From Cymbidium sinense (Eukaryota; Streptophyta; Magnoliopsida; Asparagales; Orchidaceae), in assembly GCA_021442155.1 (NCBI GenBank), contig CM038228.1:89919737-89983736 (forward strand): 64,000 nt of DNA. Direction: 5' to 3'. This document shows positions 33,921-45,300 of this stretch, one piece after another; position 1 is the first letter of the stretch, and every line of letters starts with the position of its first letter. Below the pieces are notes generated by a model, which was given only the letters and a program-made list of their open reading frames with translations, made no database searches and had not been told where the DNA came from. Made by a program: the position numbers and the translations under genes.

Positions 33921-34758
33921 CGGCTAGGTTAGGTCTAGTTGGCCAATTGAGGCTTTGGTCAAGTTCAACAAGTGATTTAGAATGAACTTGACCCATTGGT
34001 TGCAATCAATTTGGCTTAGATCAAGATTTGACACATTTTGATTTTTTAGGTCAACTTGGGTCAAGTGGCCAATTGGGCTATGTTTGGCTCAAATGATGAC
34101 TTGGTCATGTTCAATCATTGATCATGAATTTATTTTGATCAATAGTTTCAATCAATTTGGCCTATGGTGGATTTTGGCTAGTTTGGGTTTCATTTTGGCT
34201 AAGTGTTGACTTGATCAACACCTAAGTTTGACTTGGTTTGACCTAATTTGAGTGATTGATCATATTATGATGATTATTGCTCACAATGTGAGGCTTAGGT
34301 GCGCTTAGTTCAATCCAATTTGGGCATGATTAGAATTTGGCTCAAAAAGGTGTTTTGGGTCACTTTGGGTCGAGTAAGCCTAAGTGGGTTAATTGACTTG
34401 ATCAAGGCTTGATCAAGTTTGGTTGAACTCACATATGGACTTATGATTGAAATATTAATCCATTTGAAAGTGATTTGGAGTCAAATGGGTTTTGATTCTT
34501 TGATAATCTCAAATTCAAAGAATGAACATGGGTTTGATTTGGGTTTGAATTTTGAATTTAGTTTTGGTTTGATGATTGAAGTTTGTGTTTATAGTTGGAT
34601 TCATGATAAAGGATTGATTGAATCATGAAAAAACAATCCAAGGGTTTGGATTGATTTGAGTTTGACTTGGCTAAGTTCAAGAATTTGACTTGAAAAAGCA
34701 TAGGTTGTTTTTAGGTTAGATTTGGGTTTGATTTTTGAATTTGGTTTTGGTTATTTGA

Positions 34759-34982
34759 ATTTATATTTCATTTATATTTGTGAATATAAATGAGAATATA
34801 AATGGTTTATGTGAAAATCTCTTAAGTTTGAATTGATTTGGGTTTGATTTGAGCTAAGTCCATAAGATGAAGTCCAAGTGACTTAGAAAAGGTTTTAGAT
34901 TTGGACTTAAGTTTTGGATTTGGTTTTGGTTATTTGAATTTATATTCTATTTATATTTGTGAATATAAATGAGAATATAAAT
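34759..34982. repeat. Two AT-rich hairpins, 179-bp spacing, 3' LTR of C
   Basis: Hairpins at 34759-34803 and 34938-34982 with the same arms as at 14613-14980; both still pair well. Confidence 0.7.
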
Positions 34983-35428
34983 GGGTTATGATAAAATCTC
35001 TTGAGTTTAAAGTGATTTGAATTTGATTTGAGCTAAGTCCATAAGATGGAATCAAAGTTTAGAAAAGATTTTGAATTTGGAATTAACTGGTTTCAATCAT
35101 TTGAAATTGATTCATGATTTGAGAAAATACATTGCAATTGATTTAAGGTTTATTTTAGAATTGGAGTTGATTTCAGTTTGAGGTTGATTTGAATTTGGAG
35201 TTTGATTTGAAAGAAGGAAGTGAGGATTTGATTCAAGCTATATGGTAGGCAAGTTTTCCTAACACCCCAACCTATTTCTATAGCTAACTCTTCTAAGTCT
35301 CTAGGGTTAGGTTAAGTGTTCACCTAATCACTAGAAGTGTCTTAAGACTAAGGAACTTTTAGTGTCTAAGAGGAGTCCTATGTCTAATATGGAGGAGTTG
35401 AGAGCTCATTCTAAAAATGAGGTCAATA

Positions 35429-38400
35429 AAGATCTCCTAATAGGTGTGGTGTGACTGACAAGGCATACCACATATTGGTTTTGACCAGATGATCAACAAC
35501 ACCAAATGATTACAAGCACTAATAAAAATGATCTACTCCTAACTTAAGGTGTAGAAGGAACCAAGAGCTTAGTGCAATGTGTCTCTACTCATGTCAAAGA
35601 CATAAGATCATGAAGGAGGAATCCGCTAGGGACTGAGTATATGAACTTTCCACTAAGAAAAAAAGCTCAAGTCATCCATTGGGGGATGAGAGGTTTGATT
35701 TGATTTGAGTCTCACTGAGGAGAGATTTGCTTTGATTGATTGATTTAGTGTTCGGTGCTCCACTAGGGATGAAAAAGTGAACTCTCCACTAGGGGAGCAA
35801 GTTCAAGTCATTCACTGGAGGAAAAAGAGGTTGTGAAATTCACTAAGAGATTAGAATTCGGGATCCACTAGGGAACCATAAAGACTTGCATCTCACTGAG
35901 AAGAAGCAGATTTATTTGATTTATTTTGATTATTTGGTTTAACTCCAATAGAGAGGAGGGTTGAATTTGTTTTAGATTACTCCACTGAGGAGGTTGATTG
36001 ATTTATTTCAGATATTTTTTTTTTGAATTTTGAGATAGACCTTGTTGGTTTGCGATGGACAACACTGAGTAGGGGCCATGTTGGCCTTGATCTAGCTCAG
36101 ATTTATCAATCTAAAGGGGTAGTCTACCAACCACATAGTAGGACTAACCAACCAAAGGGGTTCCTTTCAATTTGTAATAGTTAATTCAGGGAAGAAAGCA
36201 CAGGGGCTCGCATCTTTCTGAATAAAAGACCGCTGTGGTGACACATTAGCAAGATAACATGTTCCCAACCTAGGGCTGACTACTGAGTGAATGTCACTGG
36301 GGGGCTTAAATCAGCTCAAAGATAGTCAAGATTAATTTTATATTTTTAATCATTTTTTATGGATCCCATCAGTTTGCGATGGACTACACTGAGTAGGGGC
36401 CATGTAGGCCTTGATTTAATATAGATTTATCAATCCAAAGGAATTAGTTTCCCGGCTAAGGGGAGAACCATCCAACTAAAGGGGTGCCTTTCAATTTGCA
36501 ATGGTTAATTCAAGGAAAAAAGCACGGGGACTCACATCTTCCTAAATAAAAGATTGTTGGGTGACATGCAAGGTAATCAACCCAACCTAGGTCGAATAGA
36601 GTGAATGCCACTGGGGGGCTTAAATTAGCTCAAAGATAGTCAAGATTAATTTTATTTTTTTAATTATTTTTTATGGATCCCATCAGTTTGTGATGGACTA
36701 CACTGAGTAGAGGCCATGTAGGCCTTGATCTAACACAGATTTACCAATCCAAAGGGATTAGTTTCCCGATTGAGGGGAGAACTATCCAACCAAATAGGTG
36801 CCTTTTGGTTTACAACGGTTAATTCAGGGAAGAAAGAACGAGAACTCATGTCTTCTTGAATAAAATACCACTGGGGTGACATATAATTAAGGTAACATGT
36901 TAACCCGACTGAGGGCTGCCTGTCAGTTTATGACAGTCATGCTAGAAATAATGCATAGTAGACTTACATCTTTCAAAGCGAAATGACTGGGGTAACCTAT
37001 TTATGCAAATAGATTGAACCTGTCCTAATGGCGACTACTGAGAGAGTGCCAACTGGGACTTATCTCTACTCAAGAGTAGTCAAGAAATTCTTATAGGGAG
37101 TTCTGCTGACACTACCCTAAAGATAGGATGCCCGCTTGGAAAGGCTTGGGCTTAATTCCAAATCACAGAGAATTTATTTGTTTGTTTATCATAACCTATT
37201 TGTTAGAAATTATACAAGGAGCTTATATCGCCTCAATTATATCGCTTTTATCAACTGGAGAATGGAACAAATTCTCCAACCATATGGGTAGCTACTAAGA
37301 AAGGGGGGAGTGTCCAATCAAAGAGTAACCCAAGTATTGTCTAAATGGGGTCGCAAAGGACATGATCCAAATAGAATGCCTGTAGGGGAAGGGTCCACTA
37401 AGGGCTTTATCCAAAACCCTAGAGAAGATAATTTGCATAGGTATTCGGTGGACAACTCAAGGAGAAAGTACAGAGACTCATATCTACCAAAAGTGGTGTA
37501 TCCACCGGGTGAGTTGCTGTCAGCATAGCAAATATCAACCAACCTAAGGTGCTAGCTTTGCACAATCGCCTAGGAAGAAAGCATGGACTCACATCCTCCT
37601 ATAGAACTAGATTGTCGGGATAGTCTATCTTCGCTCAATAGTGCTATCCCACCTAGGCGACTACCGAAAGTGAATGCCACCGAGGGACTTAAATTAACTC
37701 AAGAGTAGTCAAGAGGAAAGGAGCCTCTGGGGGACTTATCCTAAACCTCAAATATACTCAACCTAGTCAGTGCATGGTGGTTAATTCAAGAAGAAAGTGC
37801 AGGGACTCGCATCTTCTTAAACAAAATCAACATGAGGTAGCTTATTGGCTGGGCACTAAAGCCTACCAAACTAAAAAGGAGCTTATTGGTTTGCAATAGT
37901 CATTTCAGGAAGAAAGTGTGGGGACTCACATCCACCAGCCAAGTGACCACTTGGGTGATCTACTAGCAAAGTTGTATGTTAGCCCGACCTAGAGAAGCTA
38001 ATGAGTGAGTTCCACAGGGGGATTTCTCGCACATCAAAGAAGCTCAAGATAAAAGATATGTGTTTATTTTTGTTTGTGTTTGAGATAGAAGGAATAGGAT
38101 GCCTCTCGAGTTATCTCACACCTACCCTAAACATGCTTGGGAATTGATGAAATGATGCCATGAATGGTAGTTAGGATTCCACCAAAAAAGGATGTCGCTT
38201 GGGATGTCTTACACCTAACTTAGTCGTGCTAGTCAAAATAGGATGCCTCTTAGATTCTCTTACACCTATTTTAGTAGTGTGGGGAAATCATGTTCAATTA
38301 TGTTTTTGTGAAAGAGGATAGATGCCTCTGGTCTCTTACACCTATCTAAACATGTCATGGATTCACAAAAAAAAAGTAGATAACACTTTGAATGAAGAAA

Positions 38401-38455
38401 AGATTTTGAAGAATTGGAATGAAATTTTGTTCTTTTGATGATAATTATTTTCAAG
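35429..38455 (-). other. 3' UTR of element C
   Basis: Counterpart of 20494-23930: GTGTGG/CCACA arms, CCACTAGGG-rich zone (35620-35880), tandem repeats (36034 onward), diverged repeats and the AGGATGCCTC repeats beside integrase. It is about 400 bp shorter than in B, mainly through fewer tandem units. No gene seen; open frames at 37310-37542 on both strands are chance. Confidence 0.65.
36034..36960 (-). repeat. About 320-bp tandem repeats, 3' UTR of C
   Basis: Units begin at 36034, about 36357 and about 36672, each with GGATCCCATCAGTTTG-like and GATGGACTACACTGAGTAG words. One unit fewer than element B. Confidence 0.75.
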
Positions 38456-39590
38456 CATGGTTTTATGGGTAATATTTCTTCAAATAAAGCCCATTAATTG
38501 AAGCATCGGTGTTCCCTTTACAATCAATGTTGATTAAGATCCTCTCCTTGGTAGGCCTTCTCTATGATAAAAGGGTCTTCCCAAGTGGGTTCAAACTTGC
38601 CTCCCATCTTTCGAAGGCAACAATTGGTCTTCTTAGAACTAAAACAAGCTCTTCTACTTGAAAAGATCTAGAGACTAGCTTGATGTGAGCTTAAATCATT
38701 TTGGCCTTGTATACTCGAGGTTATGGCATGCCCATAGGCATTTATCCTCCAAACCTTTGAGCTCTTCTAACTGCAACTTTGCATTCTGCTCTGTAGTGAT
38801 TTTGCTACCCAATTTATCATTAGTGATGGGATTTGAACTTCTAAGGGTAGAATGGCTTCAGACCCATACACTAAGGAGAATGGGGTAGATTGAGTTGGAG
38901 TTTTGTATGCATGGACCCACAAGGCTAACCGCTCATGCCACTCGATTGTCGAGCATCTTTAATATCTGGATGAGAGTTTTGTTGAATGCTTCTGCTAGGC
39001 CATTTGCCCTGGGATAGTAGATGGTGGAGTATCTCCAATCTATACCGTGTCTTAGCAAAGCTATTGATCTTGGTGCTCTTGAATGCAGTACCATTATTGG
39101 ATATAATTCATCGAGGCACCCCGAACCTATATACGATATGGTTCTTAAAAAATTGGAGCACATGCTGAGCTATGACCTCTCTGAGTGGGATTGCTTCTAC
39201 ATACTTAGAAAAGTAGTCAGTGGTAGCTAAGATGAATCGATGACCGTTGGAAGAAGGAGGATCGATAGAACCCACAATGCCGGTACCCCTAACACTCAAA
39301 TGGCCATGAGGCCAATGTAGGATGTAGAATGTTGGGTGGTTGATGTAGGATCACACCTGTACAACATGGCGGCATTCCTAGTGTAATCATTGAAGATCTA
39401 GTCTCTTAATCTTTTCTTTTATCTGCAGATCGGATTGATGTGCTCTGCATAGACCTAAATGTACCTTAATCACGATCTTATGGGCTTCGTGTTTGTCTAA
39501 ATAATGTAACCACATTTGATTGAAAGATCGTCGATACAAGGTGTCATCCAAGAGAGCATAGGAGAGAGCTCTCTGTTTCATCTGATGGGC
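38456..39590 (-). pseudogene. Integrase, element C
   Basis: Three parts on the minus strand. Zinc-binding N-terminus in 39581-39387: ALLDDTLYRRSFNQMWLHYL and HLGLCRAHQSD. Catalytic core in 39299-39108: IDPPSSNGHRFILATTDYFS (first Asp in TDYF) and VEAIPLREV. The second catalytic site reads SNNG (about 39095), Asp changed to Asn, preceded by an in-frame TGA shared with element B. A piece at 39163-38933 holds IDWRYSTIYYPRANGLAEAFNKT in another frame, with the third catalytic acid (Glu) in GLAEAFN. The C-terminal GPY/F-like part is at about 38700-38460 in broken frames. Inactive. Confidence 0.8.
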
Positions 39591-39639
39591 TTGTGATTTC
39601 TCTTGAGGTAGTTTGCCAGTGTTCAGGTAATCTATGAAT

Positions 39640-40180
39640 GGTTGCCTCTAATCCGATCATCCTTTCAAACGATAACCTCCCTTCAAGAGAAAGTCTCGAG
39701 TTCAACGCCAATAAGGGATAGACATCTATTTTGGACCCTTATAATGGACTCATATTTTGACATGCCAATTCCTTGGCAAGTTTGGCCAAAGCATCTGCTT
39801 CTATTCCTCAGGGACCTTGTAGATGGTGACCTCAAGATTTGGGCCAACAACTTCATGGTATACCATGGTAATGATGCTTGGGTTTGAGAACCCAGGACCC
39901 GAATTTGGTTGATGAACAACTGAGAGTCCCCATAGATATTGATGCTTTTAACACACATTGTAATGGCTAACTCTAGTCCTGTAATCTAAGCCTTATACTC
40001 AGCTTCGTTGTTGGTGCATAGATTGGAGAGATAGTATGAGAATCTCATCACATTGCGATCTATGGTTAACAGAATTATTCTACCCCTATCTTTCTTGGAA
40101 GAGTAGATCGTGGTTCTTCTCCTTTATGAAAGGAAGTTGTACCATCAAAATACTTCTCCCAACAGTGGTTGTCAACCTCC
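39640..40180 (-). pseudogene. Second RNase H (aRH), element C
   Basis: YFDGTTSF at about 40160-40140 supplies the first Asp; the open piece 39958-39683 begins MCVKSINIYGDSQLFINQIR, which gives the later Asp and the QLFINQI helix typical of aRH. The Glu-bearing piece between is in another frame. Same layout as in A. Confidence 0.65.
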
Positions 40181-40750
40181 CTAAGTTCATTATTTGTTTG
40201 TGGATCATCACTCCGGAGAGTCAGGAAGTGGGTGTACTAAGAAATAGTCCTTTAACCACTTAGGGTACAATGTGATATCAAACTGAGAAAAATCATGGAC
40301 CAACATGCCAAACATCCGGATAATGTCAGCCATGTCATGAGAAACTATAGTGGATTGATTCTTGAAATCAAGTTCACCTTATGAGAAAGCATATAGTGTC
40401 ATAGCTTTAGGATGCAAAGATTAAAGCTAGGCAATATTTCTTAATAGGTGGGTAGTTCACTTCAGTGGGGATCAAATGATAGCTGAGGTAGTAGTGAGCA
40501 TTCTCCTTCTCTTCATCATTGGCTTGGGCCAACAAAGTGCCAAGGGAGTCATCCAATGTAGCTGTGTAAACGATCAATGGCCCCGCCTGGATAGTCGGAA
40601 CCGGTGGTTTCACCAACACCGCTGATATCTTCAAAGGAATGCTGGCACTTGTCATCCCTCTTGAACTTGGCATCCTTTTTGACAAGTGCTAAAATTGGTT
40701 TGCCTCTCCCTGATAAGTTGGAGATAAAGCATCTTAGATATGCCAACTTA
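40181..40750 (-). pseudogene. First RNase H (RH1), element C
   Basis: Open 40685-40407 contains LIVYTATLDDSLGTLLAQAN, ENAHYYLSYHLIP, NYPPIKKYCLALIFAS. This is the RH1 fold that follows RT, with YTAT where TDAS would be. 40746-40549 overlaps in another frame and gives MAYLRCFISNLSGRGKPI, the RT-RH junction. Confidence 0.75.
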
Positions 40751-41055
40751 CCTTGGAAAGATAGTTGACTTTAGTGTCATTTCTAAGATAGCTTTGATCT
40801 TTTGGATCTATTTCATACAACAAACCCAAGGAACTTTGACTTTAATGCACACTTGATTCATTTTGAGGTTATATTGTCTTAACCATTCAAAAACTACTCA
40901 AGCAAATAGATGGTCTTCCTTTTCTTTTGGACTACTAGATCATCAATATAGTTCAACTTGATGATGAATGAGTTCATTGAAGATCTAAGTCATGGCCCTG
41001 GTATGTATACAGGCATGACCTTATAACAATATTCTAAAAAAAGTAGTGTTTCTTT

Positions 41056-41187
41056 CATTCTTATGAGGAGAAGGATCAAACTAATCAGCTAAGACTTATG
41101 ACTCCTATTGTATATATAGAAAGATTTATTCAATAATGTGCATGGTTGATAGATTTGAGTTTAGCTTTTAAAAAAGAGATATTATAT

Positions 41188-41284
<97 letters not shown>

Positions 41285-41305
41285 CTTAATGATTCCATCG
41301 TTTCC
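41056..41305. mobile_element. 250-bp insertion in RT of C with 16-bp direct repeats
   Basis: AAAGTAGTGTTTCTTT occurs at 41040-41055 and again at 41306-41321; A and B have it once. The 250 bases between are absent from A and B and contain a long TA run. A 16-bp duplication fits a target-primed insertion (LINE/SINE-like), but no tail or internal promoter is obvious. A local duplication with microsatellite growth is the alternative. Confidence 0.5.
41190..41284. repeat. (TA)n microsatellite
   Basis: About 90 bp of almost pure TA inside the insertion in RT of C, starting with ATTATATTATATTATA. Confidence 0.9.
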
Positions 41306-41600
41306 AAAGTAGTGTTTCTTTAATGAGCCATATTAATTATACATGACCCATCCATGAAGGAGAATACTGAGATGAGGGATGTCCACCATTAATTCTCGGT
41401 ATAAGAAGAGAAACTCATCCTTAGGACATGCCCATTTAAGTCCCTAAAATTGACGCATACTTTCTTAATCTGACACGCTAACTAAGTAGGATATTTTTCT
41501 TCCGAAAAAAAGATCGATCGCTTTTGACTTCAAAATGACATGTTGTTCGATTTCTAATCGCATGCCTAGGAGCTTGCTTGATAGGGGATTGCTTTTGCTA

Positions 41601-42600
41601 TTGCTACATTAGAGATAACTGGCATCTCTCATGATCCATGCAAAGTAGTTCTTAATCTCAATCAATAGCCTAACTAAGTCATTGGTTTCTTCATTCAATA
41701 ATGAACCATGTATGTTGGGTGGATTTTCTTCCATCCGAGGTTGATTTCTTTAAGCATGCTCATTGAATGGAATGGATCTCTTCAAATTATGGAGGGTGCA
41801 TCTTGATTTGGAGATCATCCGATCATCTAAGTTTCTAAACACATTCTTCATAAGAGTTAGTGTGGTTGAGAAGAACCTATGATTGGTAATACTAAGTAAT
41901 CATCACCCGACCCATTAAAAATCCTAGTCTTGATCTTGATTGTGCATCCTTGTCTCTATTATTCCACAACTTTTTGAAGTATTCTGACCTGTGCTTAGAC
42001 CATGTATAAGGAATCAAACCTTTCTTTACAAGATTAAGAACACAAGGTGAGTACCAATCAAAAGGCAATTCCATTAATTCTTTATATGAATTCTCCTCAA
42101 GTTTTACATCAGCTTCTGGACTTAAGAATGTTGATCTCAATAGGAATCTCTTCTGCTTCACATCAATGGAAGACTTAGGGGCTTCCTTAACTACTAAACC
42201 TTCAACTTTTTGAGAGGAAAGTGAGGTTAGAGCTAAGGTTCCTAACTACTGCTTGGTAGTTTCACATAAATTTAATTTGAATATATTCATGCTTTGCTTG
42301 GAGGCCTGGTCTTTGTCACTATCCGGCTCGAGTGTCACCTCTAATAAAGCCCGCTGAGAGGGGTTGGCTGGTATATTAATCACATGAGACTTGTCCTCCA
42401 AGTTGGATTCCAAGTCTATGAATGTAGGGGTACTCATGAATTGAACATAACCCCTGTGGTCAAACAGGGGTCTTCCACCTGAACCTCTATTTCTACCTCT
42501 GCCTGGTGGAGGTCGAGTCATCCTACCCACATATCCATATGATGGAATGAACTATGGGTGAAATGTGATATGTGGCTCTACTTCTTCCTTGATATCCTTT
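41601..42600 (-). pseudogene. Protease-RT connector, element C
   Basis: Same connector as in A and B. Open pieces 42161-41892 (with WYSPCVLNLVKKGLIPYTWS) and 42530-42246 (starting MGRMTRPPPGRGRNRGSG). RT-proximal part is badly shortened. Confidence 0.55.
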
Positions 42601-42633
42601 TCTTGTTAGCTTGAACTTTCATCTTTCTTTTCT

Positions 42634-42666
<33 letters not shown>

Positions 42667-43195
42667 ATTTGAATTTTGACCAAGTATATGAGAAAAGGTG
42701 TTTTGAGGAAGATAGTAGGTTGTATCCTCATATATCTCAACTCGATCCCATCTTTTCAGAACTTGATGCACTGATGTAAGGAGGATGGAATCATCTTGTT
42801 CTAATGTATCCAAGGTCTATCGAGCAAAGCAGTGAATGAAGTATTCGATTCAATTATGTAGAATTTTACTTTGGCCTTCTAATCACCTATATCTAAAGGT
42901 AACACTATGGAACCTAAAGCCCTTTTTCCTTGTTCATTGAATCCTCTTAACATCATCTGATCTCTTTAAAGTGTAGATGTCAATGCTCAAGTAGGCAAGA
43001 GTCTTTAGACTCATAATGTTCACCGACACACCTAGATCAACAAGAACCATGGAGAGTCTAAATCTGCCCATGTCCACTGTAATGTAAAGGGGACGGTTGT
43101 GCTCCATGTCCCCTAAAAGAAGGTCTTCATCTATGAAAGTGACTCCTGGACTTCCCAATAATGTGCCTCTCCAATAGGATCCTGAGCTAAGCATT
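42601..43195 (-). pseudogene. K/E tract and aspartic protease, element C
   Basis: The polypyrimidine run 42618-42665 codes the Lys/Arg-rich end of an open piece. Upstream, 43194-42934 contains YITVDMGRFRLSMVLVDLGV then SVNIMSLKTLAYL: the protease active-site loop with D-L-G, as in A. LLGRPWIH-type sequence is present at about 42830-42800 but broken. Confidence 0.7.
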
Positions 43196-44590
43196 CAAGA
43201 AGAGCTTTGATTAATGATTCCCTCATTTCTTTGGATAAGACAAGGGCATCATATATGCTTAACTTAGATGGAAACTTTCTTAAGTGAGAGAGAACATTGT
43301 AATCCACTCTGGGCTGATCCTCCACAAGCATATCCATGGGTGGAGCATCTTGTGGAGGAGCTTCTTGATCATCTAGATCAATGACTTGTTTCCCTTTATC
43401 TTGAGGTGCTGGCCTAGGAGGTGGAACCTTGCCACTAGGGAGGTTGACTTTGATGATCTCTTGTGGAAAGTTAGTGGAAGATTCTACCTACGCCGCTCAC
43501 CTGCCTTCTCTATGGGACCCTCAATCTGATGATTCCAAGTAAGTCTATCTCAAGAGGTGACCTCGTATTATTTAGAGAAGAAAAGTACAACTCTGAATTA
43601 AAAAGAGAAAGATCAGAGCTGTTATAGTTATTATTTAGACTTAGAGAGCTTTCTAAAAGAGTAGAATTAGACAACCCATCAGAAGTGAGATAGATGTAAT
43701 TCAAACAAGCTTTATTCCTCGATTTCTTGGATTTTGAATGAGGTACATAGTGAAAATCTAGTAAAGTAAGTGGGGTGAGGGATTTGTTGCCCTCATCTAT
43801 GGATATAAGATGTTTACCAGAGGAAGACCCAAGTAGAGGTGTCAAAAGTAGGCCGCAACTATGGACCTGGAGGCAGGCTCTGCGGTTGCGCTACTTGGCT
43901 ATCCCTGACATATACACCGCTACTGTCAGCTCCCTTTTCCCAAGTTATCTTTGGAAACTTGCAAACCTTCCTTGATATTGGAGGTTTGAGCTACCTCAGG
44001 CACCTGCAAGGAAAGTTTCTTGATTTTGGAAATAATTTTCTTAGAGATTTGAAATAAGGAGATATCCCAACCTTCTTTGGTTTTGAGAGGATCATAGGTA
44101 TCCCCAAGGATTACCCTAATGGAACTGGATTCCATATTCCTTTGGGATAACTATGGCTATGCCTTGAAGCTATGCTCAAGTCCTTGAATGTAAAGCAATC
44201 ATCCAAAATATGGCCTACCATGCATGGAAAAAGTTAGGATCATTGTTTGCCCACTTCCTCGCCTTCTATGCCTGTAGAAAGTTTCTTTAATAGATTCTTA
44301 AAGATTTTCCTAACTACCTCCCTCTTAAATGAATATGGTTTGTTTAGTTTATCCATAAGAGTAGTGGATGGTAGCTACCGCGGTATGTGTACCACTGCCA
44401 TGAGTGGCTATGAGGAGGCTAAAGGCCATGGAGGTTATGTATGGCAAGATTGGTGGTGGTAGAGGAGGTGAAGTGGCGGTGGAGCTCAGCTCATATTGCT
44501 CTCTCCCTACTTCCCTTATTCACCACTGCCCCGCTTCTTCTCATAAGTTTTCTTTTTTGGCTTTGTAGATTGATCCGAAAAGGCAACTAT
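43196..44590 (-). pseudogene. Gag-pol spacer and nucleocapsid region, element C
   Basis: Open 43845-43510 (Asn/Ser-rich, NNNYNSSDLSLFNSELYF) and 43337-43131 (VDYNVLSHLRKFPSKLSIYD) match A's spacer. 44135-43926 matches the end of A's nucleocapsid piece (SSIRVILGDTYDPLKTKEGW). The Cys-His knuckle itself is largely lost at about 44200-44260. Confidence 0.55.
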
Positions 44591-45300
44591 CCTATTCTCC
44601 TTGTGTTAGCCTTGTTGATTAGCTTTTCAAATATTTTGATGGTAAAACCTTTGAGCATGAAGGCAACCGAGATATGAATATTCTTTAGAAGAATTTTAAT
44701 GGCATGCTTTTCAAACAACTGTGGATCACATTTCATACTCAAATTACCATCTGATAATATAATCAATGAGGGACTCACTGGGGTGTAGAGCTTTATAGTC
44801 TCCCTTTGTCGAGCTCTAAAACCTCTAATGAAGAGTTGCTCAACTCATCAAAAGTCTTCACAAACTGTTGGGAGTTCAATACCAATCAAAGGCTATGCTC
44901 GCTAAGATAAAAAAAAGTTAGAATAATGCATCCACCAAAGAATGCAAAAATGGCCCTAAATGCTATGTGTTGTCGAGTTCGCTACCATCAAAGCTCAAAA
45001 AGAAGGTGGTACAAAACCCTTAGATACTTGGATGACATCAAATTCCGAATCTACCCTTTGAACCGATGATCCTCCTGCTCTTAACGCTTTCACCCACGCT
45101 CAACCATGAGTTTAATGTCTTTTTCTTGCACGGAGGTACTATCCACTACCTTCTTATACAAGCTTGGGTTGCTATTTCATAGATAAACTTGTCGATCCAA
45201 GACATGCAACAACTCAGTGACCTATAATAGGATGCACGGGCTTGGTTCTGAAGTGCCAAGACTACTGCTAGCATATCCTCAAGCTTCTTTGCCATCCTAT
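44591..45300 (-). pseudogene. Gag capsid region, element C
   Basis: Aligned to A's gag at DNA level (shared phrases such as gagggactcac, gaagagttgctc, aaaacccttag). Many small deletions; the longest readable piece is 44778-44587. Pseudogene. Confidence 0.6.

Larger units (their letters stand above)
28000..35428 (-). repeat. 3' LTR of element C, 7.4 kb
   Basis: Plus-strand ends TGATGAAATTT and AAATGAGGTCAATA. Contains all three LTR blocks in order: 28000-30300, 30300-32500 and 32500-35428, the same order as the LTR at 53549-61164. The last bases read CAATA, as in B, where outer ends elsewhere read CAACA. About 30300-30700 and 30840-32400 are AT-rich with no gene. Confidence 0.85.
40751..41600 (-). 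pseudogene. Reverse transcriptase, element C
   Basis: Identified by DNA similarity to RT of A and B and by the catalytic box at 40949-40938, which reads YIDD here. Split by the insertion at 41056-41305 and shortened by many small deletions; no long open frame remains. Confidence 0.65.

Noticed and set aside
37310..37542. Overlapping open frames on both strands in the 3' UTR of C
   Set aside because: The aligned region of B (about 22750-22990) does not keep either frame with codon-like substitution; non-coding UTR repeats.
41190..41284. TA run as origin of replication or MITE
   Set aside because: A simple dinucleotide repeat; no terminal inverted repeats were found around it.
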